Positions 8,451 to 17,061 of a stretch of DNA of 40,614 nt are shown here, piece after piece. The notes beneath the pieces were generated by a model that saw only the letters and a list, made by a program, of their open reading frames with translations, was not told the origin of the DNA and did not search any database. The translations under genes were made by a program, and so were the position numbers. The stretch lies in NCBI RefSeq assembly GCF_013035425.1, contig NZ_WQHX01000015.1:1-40614 (forward strand), read 5' to 3'. This DNA is from Ruegeria arenilitoris (lineage in GTDB: Bacteria > Pseudomonadota > Alphaproteobacteria > Rhodobacterales > Rhodobacteraceae). Position 1 is the first letter of the stretch. Every line of letters starts with the position of its first letter.

Positions 8451-9407
8451 CTAAAAGCTGAGACCAAGACCTATAGAAAACCCGTCAAAATTTTCTGCCA
8501 CCACACCGTTCAGCATTATTCGCCCAGCTTTAACCACAGGGACACCAATTCGACTTGTGTCAAACTCGACACCAACGCCTGCGGTTGCCAGCCAATCCGT
8601 ATCTAGAACGTCAGCGGCATCTCCGTGGTAATACACCAAGCCTGCATCCAGCACGAGCTGGGTCGGCAGATTGAAGAATTTCATATTCTTCAACGGATAG
8701 CGATGGCGCAAAAAAAAAGTCGTCTGGTTGGAATTTGCCTTGGCGTCCCCAGCTTGAGGTTCATCAATTGGGTGAAACTCAAGGAATGTTTGGCGCAATC
8801 GGTATTCAGCCTGCCAGGGACCATATTTGGCTTCCCGATAGACTCCGACAGACGCTCCGACGCCTAGTGCATTCAAATCGCCATCAATTGGTTTAGTTGA
8901 TCCTGAACTGACAGGAAAAATTGGGAAGTCTATGATCGACGCGTCTGCCGTAACATGGCCGAGCGACAAATGCCCGACAGGACGAACATGCCAGTCATTG
9001 CCCAAAGGAAACTCCCAGCCTATTCCAAGGGTGGCCGCAACGCTCGCCCAAGTAACGTCCACGTCAACGCCGGGTGTGATTTCGGGGAAGAAAACAACCG
9101 GATTATATACCTGGTATGCCACCAGCCCTTCAAGATAGAGACCGTTTCCAAATGGATGAAAGCCACCCCGAAGCTGCGTTGACCGCAGACTGTTTGTGTC
9201 ACCTGATGCCCGTAAAAAAGAAAAGGAAGAAAGCGTTTCGTTTGGCGTCGCCGCGATACTTAATACTGACAATGCTGCGCGTGCGGCCGCCTCTGAGGCA
9301 TCCGGATCAAGGGTTTGTGCCGTCGACGTTGAAGTAAACACCAATATCCAAATAACCGAGCAAGCCTGATGCAGTTTCGTTTTTGCGTTAGTGAACGGGT
9401 GGCCCAT
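8451..9407 (-). CDS. Outer-membrane beta-barrel, solitary autotransporter-like
   Basis: This 318-residue exported protein has a signal region ending TSTSTAQ (about residue 31), a short helical linker (DASEAAARAALSVLSIAA) and then about 260 residues of alternating amphipathic strands such as LYLEGLVAYQVY, WQAEYRLRQTFLEF and FFLRHRY. It ends in GLGLSF, with the terminal Phe needed for BAM recognition. The size and a linker helix before the barrel fit the solitary outer-membrane autotransporter-like barrel family, although I cannot verify that by search. It lies 21 bp downstream of the MetA-type barrel gene on the same strand, so co-transcription is likely. The barrel class is firm; its function is unknown. 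Confidence 0.7.
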   Translation of the reverse strand: MGHPFTNAKTKLHQACSVIWILVFTSTSTAQTLDPDASEAAARAALSVLSIAATPNETLSSFSFLRASGDTNSLRSTQLRGGFHPFGNGLYLEGLVAYQVYNPVVFFPEITPGVDVDVTWASVAATLGIGWEFPLGNDWHVRPVGHLSLGHVTADASIIDFPIFPVSSGSTKPIDGDLNALGVGASVGVYREAKYGPWQAEYRLRQTFLEFHPIDEPQAGDAKANSNQTTFFLRHRYPLKNMKFFNLPTQLVLDAGLVYYHGDAADVLDTDWLATAGVGVEFDTSRIGVPVVKAGRIMLNGVVAENFDGFSIGLGLSF

Positions 9408-9428
9408 GAAGAGTTAACTTTTCTTTTA

Positions 9429-10355
9429 CTAGAACGCGTAAGCTAACGATAAAAGAGCCGCGAAGCCTTCGGTGGTATTCCGATTGTCAAATTCTTTTCC
9501 CAACCTCAGAGCGATTTGAGCGCCGGGTAGTGTCTTAGGCTTCCAGACACCTTCTGCACCGATCAGGTTTATTTCGTACTTTGCAGGATCGCCTCCGGAT
9601 GTTCCATTTTGTCTTGAAACCTGAAATGAACGGGCCGCCAAAAGTCCCAGATTGAAGCCCTGTGCGACTGCTTTTCCGAAAGCAAATTCCAAAGACAGAA
9701 CATCGCCGGGCCGTATGTCTGTCGTTTCCTGACGCCCAAATTTCTCGTACCTAGCTTGGAACGTTGCCGCCCAAGGCAGTCTTGCATCCTGCTTCCAAGT
9801 TGTACCGGCGAACAGCATATGGCTCCACAAACCTTTGCCGGTGTTCGTAGTTCCTCCTGCTTCAAATTCCCCAGTTGGCGCCCAGAATGTATACGACGCT
9901 TGGAAATGCCAGTTCCTTTGATGCCAACCTAGGGCGATAGGCGTCACAACAGTGTCTCCAAGATGATATCCCTGACCCAATCCCGGTTCAGGCCTTAGAA
10001 CTTGATCTCTGTATGTAAAGACTGCACCCGCAGAATAGTCGGCACCCAAAAGTTTTACGTCACGAAAAACGTAGCGGAAGGTCAGCCGAGCAGCGTTTAC
10101 AGTCGATGTAGGTGCTCCTATATCATTTCCGCTGTCATCGACGTACGATTGGATATTGTAGTTAATCCATCCGTTTTCGATTACTCTAGTGCCTTGAGGA
10201 GGTAGAATAGCAGAGGTTTGCCCTAGGCCAGCCCCCAGCCCATAGTTACCCGCGATAGGAAACTGAGCGGCTGTGGTGCCGCCTGTTAGAGCGGCAATCA
10301 AGAACGTCAGCACTCGCAATATCACTGAAAAGCCTTCCGGTAACCTTACAAACAT
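9429..10355 (-). CDS. MetA-type outer-membrane transporter-like protein
   Basis: This 308-residue protein has a signal peptide (residues about 10-30, ending TTAAQF) and a mature part built of beta strands ending in SLAYAF. The pattern NYGLGAGLGQTSAILPPQGT near the mature N-terminus and SYTFWAPTGEFEAGGTTNTG at mid-length match the MetA-pathway of phenol degradation family (also called SphA-like or transporter), outer-membrane barrels often encoded near genes for hydrophobic substrate use. The start has AGGAG 6 bases upstream. It is followed on the same strand by the 8451 barrel gene. No aromatic catabolic genes are nearby, so the family name should not be read as a pathway assignment. Confidence 0.75.
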   Translation of the reverse strand: MFVRLPEGFSVILRVLTFLIAALTGGTTAAQFPIAGNYGLGAGLGQTSAILPPQGTRVIENGWINYNIQSYVDDSGNDIGAPTSTVNAARLTFRYVFRDVKLLGADYSAGAVFTYRDQVLRPEPGLGQGYHLGDTVVTPIALGWHQRNWHFQASYTFWAPTGEFEAGGTTNTGKGLWSHMLFAGTTWKQDARLPWAATFQARYEKFGRQETTDIRPGDVLSLEFAFGKAVAQGFNLGLLAARSFQVSRQNGTSGGDPAKYEINLIGAEGVWKPKTLPGAQIALRLGKEFDNRNTTEGFAALLSLAYAF

Positions 10356-10573
10356 TTAGTTCTCCTTTTGAATTAACGCATTGGCGGGTTGCCAGTCTTA
10401 GTAAGTGCCGGAAGAGCTTGCGTTGTCTTGATAGCCGAGCACCGCACACGAGCTTCTGGGTGTTCAGCAAACGCTTTTACCAAGTCGATACAACTGCATT
10501 CTTTACCAAAAGATCTCCCTTGGGGCGAAGTCTTTCAAATGCAACATCCCGTTTGTGAACGGAAAGATAGACA

Positions 10574-11272
10574 TCAGACCAAACCAGTGCCAGTGAGAAA
10601 GAACTTGATTGCGTCAGCCACGAATGCCAGTCCCAAGACACCGAACAATAGCGGGACAAACCATGATGCAGTGGCACTTATGAACTGATTTAGCGCTTTC
10701 AATTTTTCCACGACCGACTTTCCCATTAGGGCATATCCAAGCGGGATAAGCATAAACGGAAGTGCATAAAATAGGTTGTAGACCAACAAGCCCAAGGGTT
10801 TAGACGCTACATTGAACCGGAACATCTCGTTGATGAAACCGAAATACGGTACAGCAAACGGCATACCTACAACACAGAGTGTTGCCCCCATCATGAAAGA
10901 TGGAAGCACACCTTCTTTATGCTGGTTAACCTCAGATCTGGCAGACTGTTTTTCCATTTCGGCACTTGTGCTGACCCTTACAGCGAGGGCAAGCAAGACT
11001 AACCCGAGAACAAAACCAATGATGAAATTGATACGTGTCGGGTCCACGAAACCTTTTACAACAAAATCCACCACTGGAGTCAGAAGTTCCGCAAGCCCGT
11101 AGACGATCAAAATACCCATCACAAAGTATGCAAACGTATGACCTAAGATAAGTGCGAAGCTATTTGCAATTGGTCGGTTTCCGGTAAGAGCAAGCGCAGT
11201 TGCGGCGAGTAGAACAGGGCTAATTACGTCAACCAACAAAATAGGTATCCCGACAACCCAAATGTCACCCAT
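10574..11272 (-). CDS. GAP-family (LysE-like fold) membrane protein
   Basis: This 232-residue inner-membrane protein has about six hydrophobic segments. The first, after MGDIWVVGIPILL, contains DVISPVLLAATALALTG, which resembles the first helix of GAP/SfLAP proteins (related to the LysE exporter superfamily). A charged cytoplasmic loop (STSAEMEKQSARSEVNQHKE) separates the two halves, and the second half begins FMMGATLCVVGMPFAVPY, a pattern similar to the first. This implies a duplicated three-helix unit and a transporter role, perhaps in exporting lipids or small solutes. I chose the ATG at 11272; a TTG at 11332 is possible but poorly supported. The barrel gene at 9429 lies about 220 bp downstream. 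Confidence 0.65.
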   Translation of the reverse strand: MGDIWVVGIPILLVDVISPVLLAATALALTGNRPIANSFALILGHTFAYFVMGILIVYGLAELLTPVVDFVVKGFVDPTRINFIIGFVLGLVLLALAVRVSTSAEMEKQSARSEVNQHKEGVLPSFMMGATLCVVGMPFAVPYFGFINEMFRFNVASKPLGLLVYNLFYALPFMLIPLGYALMGKSVVEKLKALNQFISATASWFVPLLFGVLGLAFVADAIKFFLTGTGLV

Positions 11273-11479
11273 CAACAGCCACTTACACTCATTTACACTG
11301 TATTCCAGATGACTGCCCAAGCCCCAGCTCAAGACTCATCGAAAATTCCTCGAGGCACCAAAACGCACGGGTATGAAGCGTTTCTCGTGGGTCAAAACTC
11401 TTGCCGATTCTACCCCTAGCTCGCAACATTCCTACAGCTTTCGAATACGTCATGAGAAACCAGACAAGTTAAAGCAACT

Positions 11480-12037
11480 TCAAGGCTTAAATGAAACCTT
11501 AGACACCCCACCAAAGACCTCTGACAGCGTTTCACCAGCTTGAGATTGAGAAATGACCAAGAGCTCGTTTTCTAACATTGAATCAAAGTCGAGATCGTGC
11601 CGCCAACCTGAATATAGAACGTTTACTGTTGTAGTAACGTCGTAGTCCGAGATCGTTTTGAGCTCAGCGGCAGTAAAAATTTCGGGTGCCCGATCTCCAC
11701 TGTGAAAGCGAATGGCCGCAACTTCGATTGCAAGCAGGACAGTGAGTTTTTCACCCTGCTCTAAATTGGCAGAAATCGACGGCGCTATTTCCTGGGCGAG
11801 CCTGTCCAGGGACTTAACAGACCACGCATGATACGAAACGCCGGGTCTTTTGATATATGGTCTCGCTTGAACAAGACCCGACGTACGCGCTTCCAAGTCG
11901 GCAGTGAACGCCGCCTTCGCTTCTGGGTGGCGCTCAAAAAGCATAGCCCATTGGATTGGGTTGCCGCACGCAATTCCCTGTCCCGCCAAAGCAACCGTCA
12001 ATCCCGTTGCAATTACTACTCTTTGAAGGGACTTCAT
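11480..12037 (-). CDS. Exported protein of unknown function
   Basis: This 185-residue protein has a signal peptide ending near residue 23, just before CGNPIQWAMLFERHPEAKAA. The Cys at residue 24 follows GQGIA, so lipoprotein processing is conceivable, but the residue pattern (Q-G-I-A-C) is not a strong lipobox. The mature part is helical, ending VSKVSFKP. GGAG lies 8 bases before the ATG. The gene follows the amidohydrolase gene on the same strand after a gap of 44 bp, so it may be co-transcribed with it. I recognise no family and infer no function. Confidence 0.7.
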   Translation of the reverse strand: MKSLQRVVIATGLTVALAGQGIACGNPIQWAMLFERHPEAKAAFTADLEARTSGLVQARPYIKRPGVSYHAWSVKSLDRLAQEIAPSISANLEQGEKLTVLLAIEVAAIRFHSGDRAPEIFTAAELKTISDYDVTTTVNVLYSGWRHDLDFDSMLENELLVISQSQAGETLSEVFGGVSKVSFKP

Positions 12038-12081
12038 GGCAGTTCTCCATTTTAGAGTGGATGCCTAGATCCATGGACCAG

Positions 12082-13806
12082 TCACTGCTTGGTGTGATCC
12101 CAAGTCACTTGACCATCCATAATAGTGTAAAGAATTTCGACTTCAGAAATATCGTTCGGATCAATCTCGTAGAGGTTTTCACTAATGACCACGAGGTCCG
12201 CCTTTTTGCCAACTTCCAAGCTGCCGATCTCGTCGCCCATACCCATACCACGCGCTGCATTTATCGTATGGGCGTTGAGCGCTTGATCGACGGTCAGTCG
12301 TGCTTCTTCGCCGCCGAGTGGGGGGACATCCTTGCGTCCGTCAAGCTGTCGGAGAACAGCCGCTTCGATTGCTGACAGTGGCCGATATTCCGAAAGATAT
12401 CCGGAGACAGGCCAGTCAGAGCCCAGCGAAAAAGAGCCGCCCGCGGCTATGACGCTTACTGCTGGGTATGCGTTGTCCCGTCGTTCCTCGCCCACGCGGG
12501 CCAGCGCGATGGATTGCATCAGTGGATCCAAGCTCATCCAAGCGCCTGTCGAGTCGTATGTGACCCCTAACTCGCCGAAACGGGCATAGTCATCTGGATG
12601 AACATACGTGCCGTGTGTGATCTTGTGGCTGCGTTCGCGCAGTGGGTTGACCTGGATAGCAGTCTCCACGGCATCAAGAAGCTTTCGCACCGCAAGGTCG
12701 CCGAAACAATGGCAAGTCACGTCAATCCCCGCGGCGTCCGCGCGCACCACTGCATCTTCTAGAACGTCGTAGGGAATGATGGGTTCTGGGACCCTGTCCG
12801 GTTCATCGACATAAGGATCGAGCATAAGCGCGGTCCACTTGTCGTCACCACCATCGAGGTTAATCTTGAGGTAATTTGCCCGTACGAGGTTGGAGTTGTA
12901 GTTCTCGCGCAACTCCATCGTGCCTGGCAATGGGTCAATCGTACCGTCATTCCAGTAATAAGACCCAATGACGCGAATTGGCAGTTTTTCCTCTTGTTCA
13001 AAGGCCTGCAACATCTGGAAGCCTTCGTCCTGCCCAAGACCTTGAATACCGTGGTCATGAACGGTTGTGATGCCTGATGCCGCAAAACGGCCCATCCACA
13101 TTTCTACACCTTTGGCAATAAATGCCGGATCAATATCGAGAAGCGCGGACAGAACTTGCAACTGAGCCGGGACCTCGACGATCCAGCCTGTGGGATTACC
13201 CTCATCGTCACGTTCAAAGAATGCATAACCTGGAACAGTGTCGGGCGTATCCTTATTGACCCCGGCCATTTCAAGAGCTTTAGAGTTGACCCAAGCTGCA
13301 TGTCCGTCAATTGCCCAGAAAAACATAGGCCGCTCGGATTCAATTTCGTCCAGCATCGCAGCTGTTGGGTTGCCATCCGTCCAAGGATTAAATCGAACCC
13401 CAAAGCCAAGGATCAGATCATCGTCATTGTTCTCGACCTCGTTTCGGATACGCGCGAACAATTCATCCTTATCGTCTGTCTGTAGATCAACGCCCAACAT
13501 GATGAGCCCACCCGCGGCAGCGTGTATATGACCATCCACGAACCCTGGTAGCACCATAGCCCCGCCTAGGTCGATAACTTCCGTTCCTAGCCCAATGACA
13601 TTTGGAAGACCGTCGGCGCTTCCAACATACACGATTTCACCATCTTCAATACCAATGGCTTGAGCGACAGATCCTGCTTCGTCCATAGTGTGGATCTGAC
13701 CAATGATTAGAGCATAATCCGCAGTTGGGTTCTCTCGACCGGTTTGCGCGTGTGAAGCGGCGGCGAAAGTGGCCAAAAAACTTATTGCTATCATCGTCTG
13801 TTTCAC
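12082..13806 (-). CDS. Exported YtcJ-like amidohydrolase
   Basis: This 574-residue metal-dependent hydrolase belongs to the Amidohydro_3/YtcJ branch, which includes N-substituted formamide deformylases. The start chosen is GTG preceded by AGGAG 8 bases upstream, giving a signal peptide ending ASHAQ. The metal-binding HIH motif follows the canonical VLPGFVDGHIHAA strand, further His residues lie in VTCHCFGDL and SHKITHGTYV, and the late Asp is in SLGSDWPVSG. The C-terminus has AARGMGMGDEIGSLEVGKKADLVV in the form GSLEVGKxADLVV typical of the family. A signal peptide implies periplasmic action. The natural substrate cannot be read from the sequence. The following gene is a small exported protein on the same strand. 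Confidence 0.88.
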   Translation of the reverse strand: MKQTMIAISFLATFAAASHAQTGRENPTADYALIIGQIHTMDEAGSVAQAIGIEDGEIVYVGSADGLPNVIGLGTEVIDLGGAMVLPGFVDGHIHAAAGGLIMLGVDLQTDDKDELFARIRNEVENNDDDLILGFGVRFNPWTDGNPTAAMLDEIESERPMFFWAIDGHAAWVNSKALEMAGVNKDTPDTVPGYAFFERDDEGNPTGWIVEVPAQLQVLSALLDIDPAFIAKGVEMWMGRFAASGITTVHDHGIQGLGQDEGFQMLQAFEQEEKLPIRVIGSYYWNDGTIDPLPGTMELRENYNSNLVRANYLKINLDGGDDKWTALMLDPYVDEPDRVPEPIIPYDVLEDAVVRADAAGIDVTCHCFGDLAVRKLLDAVETAIQVNPLRERSHKITHGTYVHPDDYARFGELGVTYDSTGAWMSLDPLMQSIALARVGEERRDNAYPAVSVIAAGGSFSLGSDWPVSGYLSEYRPLSAIEAAVLRQLDGRKDVPPLGGEEARLTVDQALNAHTINAARGMGMGDEIGSLEVGKKADLVVISENLYEIDPNDISEVEILYTIMDGQVTWDHTKQ

Positions 13807-14206
13807 AATGCACACTCCTAACACAGCAAGTCTCATAGATCATGAAATATAATATCTGCATGTCAAATAAATTTGGTTGGTGTTTCGGAAGTTGAGCTCC
13901 GTGCAAACAGATCGTATGAACCACGTGTACCGAAACACAAATGCCGAGCAGCGCAGAAATTTTGATGAGGGAGTTAAGAAAAGCGGCATTGAGAGTTTAC
14001 CCCCCAATTCGGCGTATTTTGAGAAATGGCAACCTGTCCCAAGATGCGTGATAGTCTAGAACGTCTTGGACAAATTGCAGCACCAAATGTCCCGATTTTC
14101 AAGAGGTTGCTGACTGTATGCTACAGTAGGACTACAGTAGGACACCTGCTGTTTTCACTCGCTCTTTCCCACTTCTGTTTGGTGAAAACTGAAACAGGAG
14201 CGAAAG
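13807..14206. other. Divergent intergenic region
   Basis: This 400-bp gap separates the amidohydrolase (minus) from the 14207 gene (plus). Short open frames here look like chance. It is A/T-rich near 13840-13870, which could be the amidohydrolase promoter, and it holds the 11-bp tandem palindrome at 14121-14142 close to the 14207 gene. Confidence 0.55.
14121..14142. promoter_or_regulatory. Tandem 11-bp palindromic operator candidate
   Basis: CTACAGTAGGA occurs twice back to back. Each unit contains CTACAGTAG, an odd palindrome with a central A. The period of 11 bp is about one helical turn. It lies 64 bp upstream of the 14207 start, a usual place for a regulator site. The binding protein is unknown. 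Confidence 0.4.
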
Positions 14207-14659
14207 ATGTCTCAATTCGAACTTCTGGAAATCTTGAGGGATCAATATCCTTCGACCACCGCAGCCGTACATAACCTTGTACAAAAGGCTTCAGAACTTA
14301 GGCTGGCCCGCGAAAATCGAGTCTGGATTGACTTTCACGGGTCCAACAAAGCAACGGTCGCGTTTGAAAACGCAATGTGGGAAGCCTTACTTTGTGCAGC
14401 TCGCGAGACCGGAGAAACGAGCGCAGAACGTCTCTTAAAGTTCATGGCAAATTTCTTAGCACAGTTTGCACTGGCTTGCCCTCGGTGGAACAACACTTTG
14501 CCCGAAGTTGCGGACCACTTGTTCAATGCCACTGAGCGAGAAGATTCCTTGCTAGTTGACGCTGTTGATCAAGTTAGCGGCGAGCAATTGGTAGTAAGAA
14601 GAATAGGCAGAGCGAGGCTTGAAAAACATTCAGGCATTATCTCCAAGAACTCTGGGTAA
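14207..14659 (+). CDS. Protein of unknown function
   Basis: This 150-residue protein lacks a signal peptide or membrane helix and should be cytosolic. The start is well supported by ACAGGAG 6 bases upstream. The sequence is mainly helical, with a hydrophobic central helix around KFMANFLAQFALACPRW and an acidic helix before DAVDQVSGEQLVVRRIGRAR near the C-terminus. I recognise no family. An unusual 11-bp tandem palindrome upstream suggests controlled expression. The gene lies alone between the amidohydrolase and a membrane protein. Confidence 0.6.
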   Translation: MSQFELLEILRDQYPSTTAAVHNLVQKASELRLARENRVWIDFHGSNKATVAFENAMWEALLCAARETGETSAERLLKFMANFLAQFALACPRWNNTLPEVADHLFNATEREDSLLVDAVDQVSGEQLVVRRIGRARLEKHSGIISKNSG

Positions 14660-14802
14660 CTAAACTAAAGCAGAACAAAGCAGTAATCGTCCGGCGCAAA
14701 CTCTCACAAAATGCAGCTTCGGCTTGTCGGGCGATTTCAATCCAATAGGTACAGGTTGTGATGCAAAATAGCCGAGTCACCGACTGAATCCGTCGAGGTG
14801 GC

Positions 14803-15297
14803 TTATTTGTGATACCCAGATCTCGCGCGTTCAAACCTAGACAGCAAATGTGTTACTGCGATAGCTATAACCCAAATCAAGAATGAGCCAAATTTTTCAG
14901 CAGCAGCAATTGGCAATACGAGAAATCCGAACAGAACGGATACTAAATCCTGAGCCTGCCATCCATCCGCAAGTAAATCCGGTAGCAACCCGATTAGGCT
15001 TCCGCAGGCACCTGTCACCAAAGCGGCCAATAGTCCTCCTGTAACGGCCCAAATCCATCCGCCCAGGCCAGGTCGCCCGAACATGGAAGCGAGCAAGTAG
15101 CCCATAACCGCACCGCCCAGCATCATCGCGATAACGTAACGAGCAACAAGTCCCAAGTTCTCCCTAACCCAGTCATCTTGCAAACCATCAGGAAAATCGC
15201 GTGAAAAAAACGTGAGAAATAAGCCAGCACCGATCAAAGCCATCATGATTGTAGATGTCAGCCTTGGAGCCTTTTCATTTGAACCAGAGTTCGGCAT
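14803..15297 (-). CDS. Polytopic membrane protein of unknown function
   Basis: This 164-residue protein has about four hydrophobic segments: IMMALIGAGLFLTFF, YVIAMMLGGAVMGYLLASMF, WIWAVTGGLLAALVTGACG, and a pair near the C-terminus ending FLIWVIAIAVTHLL. The N-terminus is polar and the last ten residues are basic, favouring a cytoplasmic C-terminus. No transporter or enzyme motif is visible. No strong ribosome-binding site precedes the ATG (CCAAATG context). It is convergent with the 14207 gene. I cannot assign a family. Confidence 0.6.
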   Translation of the reverse strand: MPNSGSNEKAPRLTSTIMMALIGAGLFLTFFSRDFPDGLQDDWVRENLGLVARYVIAMMLGGAVMGYLLASMFGRPGLGGWIWAVTGGLLAALVTGACGSLIGLLPDLLADGWQAQDLVSVLFGFLVLPIAAAEKFGSFLIWVIAIAVTHLLSRFERARSGYHK

Positions 15298-15623
15298 TTG
15301 GTTTTTCCAGTTTGAAGGCCATCAACAAGTTGCTACCACTCTCAAAGTGGGCAAACAATTACCAGGTTGTTTTTCAGCTTTCTTGTGAATTCGCGTCCGA
15401 CCACGCACCATGCTTCTTTTGACGGTTCAACCTGTCGTACGAAGTTGAGCAAAAAGAGATTTTGTTAACTCAAACGGTGATCTGCTCACTTTCTATCAAT
15501 CGTTTGAAACCCAAAGCACGCCTTGAATCTCGTGCCCCAATCTCCGATTTGGGAGGCTTCCACATTTGAGGAATTGGCTGATCTTTTTCCGCCGGCGTCT
15601 TGCAAAATCAAACCCAGCGCGAG
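15298..15623. other. Intergenic gap without recognised feature
   Basis: This 326-bp stretch lies between the MscS gene's 3' end and the upstream side of the 14803 membrane protein gene. I found no coding frame, no convincing terminator and no repeat. It presumably contains the promoter of the membrane protein gene. Confidence 0.5.
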
Positions 15624-16964
15624 TTAACTGTCAGAAGTGGCCTTATCTTTGGCGTATACGTGAACATCCATCTGCGGAAACGCGATGGAGATGCCTTCAT
15701 TTTGCAAGCGGGTCTTTCCAATCTCCGTAAGGTCCCACATCACATCCCAATAATCATCGGTGCGCACCCAAGGTCTACAGTAGACGTTCACGGATGACGG
15801 ACCCAATTCGCCGACAAATATCCTCGTTTCCGGGCTTTTCAGGCATCGTTTGTCTGCTTGAACCATCTCAGCAAGCGTTGCCTTGGCGCGCTCAATATTG
15901 TCTGAGTATCCAATTCCGAAAACAAGATCGACACGCCTTACTCGGTACTTAGTAAGGTTCTCCATTGATCCTTGCCATATAGATTGGTTTGGGATTTGTA
16001 CCAGACGGTTGTCGAAAGTTCTTAGCTTTGTTGAAATCACGTTTACGTCTATGACTGTCCCAATGATTTGATTTATAGATATAATGTCGCCTTTTGAGTA
16101 AGGATTTGTTGTTTGAAGCAGAAGTCCGCCAATCACACTTTGAAACAAGTTTTGTAGCATGAATGCCAAAAGGAACCCAAGTCCACCGATAATTGCTGTT
16201 GTGACGCCTAGGTTTACGCCAAGCCCCCACAAGGCGACAAACAAACCTATTACAAGAATGCCCCAGCGGAGAACGTTCGGAAAAACCACAGCGGCGATCT
16301 CGTTTTCATCGTTTCGGACGCGCAACCACCTGCCAGACACCTTTTTCAGGATCCCTCCGATAAGAAAAGCAGCCGCCATAACTATTATGGCCTGGATAAC
16401 CCCGCTTAGCGCTCTTACCCCACCCCTGCCTGAAAAAATCCAGTCTTTTGAAAGGTGAAAAATCGCCGGCCATTGGTATGAAAGCAAAAGCTCCGTTACA
16501 AAACCTTTGATATACGCTTGGTGTTTTTTCAGATCCTCTTCAGATCCGCCTTTGCGCTCCAACGCGTTAACTACAACCAAATAGTTCTGAAAGTCACCGA
16601 TGTTTTGGCGGTTTATAGCCTTAATTTGATCAACGAGCTCGGGAACTTGTTCATCCGCCACTTTTTCCAACTGGGTTAAGCCTTCGGCAATTCTCGCGAG
16701 GTTGTCTTGAACTCTGCGCTGCCAGATATCTGCTATTTTTTTCAGATCTTCTGCGCCTAACGCAACGACATGCCGCGAGAGGACGTCTTCGTCTACGTTC
16801 GCCTCGCTCGCAACAGCAATTGAGTTTTGATACGGATCCGGGTGAGCAACTTGTTGCGCCTTGGCAATACCGAAAAACAGCGAAAAAAAATACAAGGCAG
16901 ACAATGCCGCAATTTTAGTAAAAATAGAGGTGGGAGTAAGGTTCTTGAGTTGGAAATGAAGCAT
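15624..16964 (-). CDS. MscS-family mechanosensitive channel
   Basis: This 446-residue channel protein begins with a signal-like segment ending IAKAQQ, followed by a periplasmic helical region (about residues 20-175) with a coiled-coil tendency. Three membrane helices follow: ALSGVIQAIIVMAAAFLIGG, WGILVIGLFVALWGLGV and the pore helix around AIIGGLGFLLAFMLQNLFQS. The pore helix carries the Gly/Ala pattern of MscS TM3, and the beta domain begins at NPYSKGDII, with the RTFDNRLVQIPNQSIW signature of the family. It should open under membrane tension and release solutes after osmotic downshock. The ATG at 16964 was chosen over a start 12 bases earlier. It is transcribed alone. Confidence 0.9.
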   Translation of the reverse strand: MLHFQLKNLTPTSIFTKIAALSALYFFSLFFGIAKAQQVAHPDPYQNSIAVASEANVDEDVLSRHVVALGAEDLKKIADIWQRRVQDNLARIAEGLTQLEKVADEQVPELVDQIKAINRQNIGDFQNYLVVVNALERKGGSEEDLKKHQAYIKGFVTELLLSYQWPAIFHLSKDWIFSGRGGVRALSGVIQAIIVMAAAFLIGGILKKVSGRWLRVRNDENEIAAVVFPNVLRWGILVIGLFVALWGLGVNLGVTTAIIGGLGFLLAFMLQNLFQSVIGGLLLQTTNPYSKGDIISINQIIGTVIDVNVISTKLRTFDNRLVQIPNQSIWQGSMENLTKYRVRRVDLVFGIGYSDNIERAKATLAEMVQADKRCLKSPETRIFVGELGPSSVNVYCRPWVRTDDYWDVMWDLTEIGKTRLQNEGISIAFPQMDVHVYAKDKATSDS

Positions 16965-17061
16965 AGATCTACCCACTTAAATTCTAACGATGTTGGCACA
17001 AAATACCGCGACTGTTACAATCGTTACTAAAAATTTCATCCTCGACAAAGCTACGCGGATT

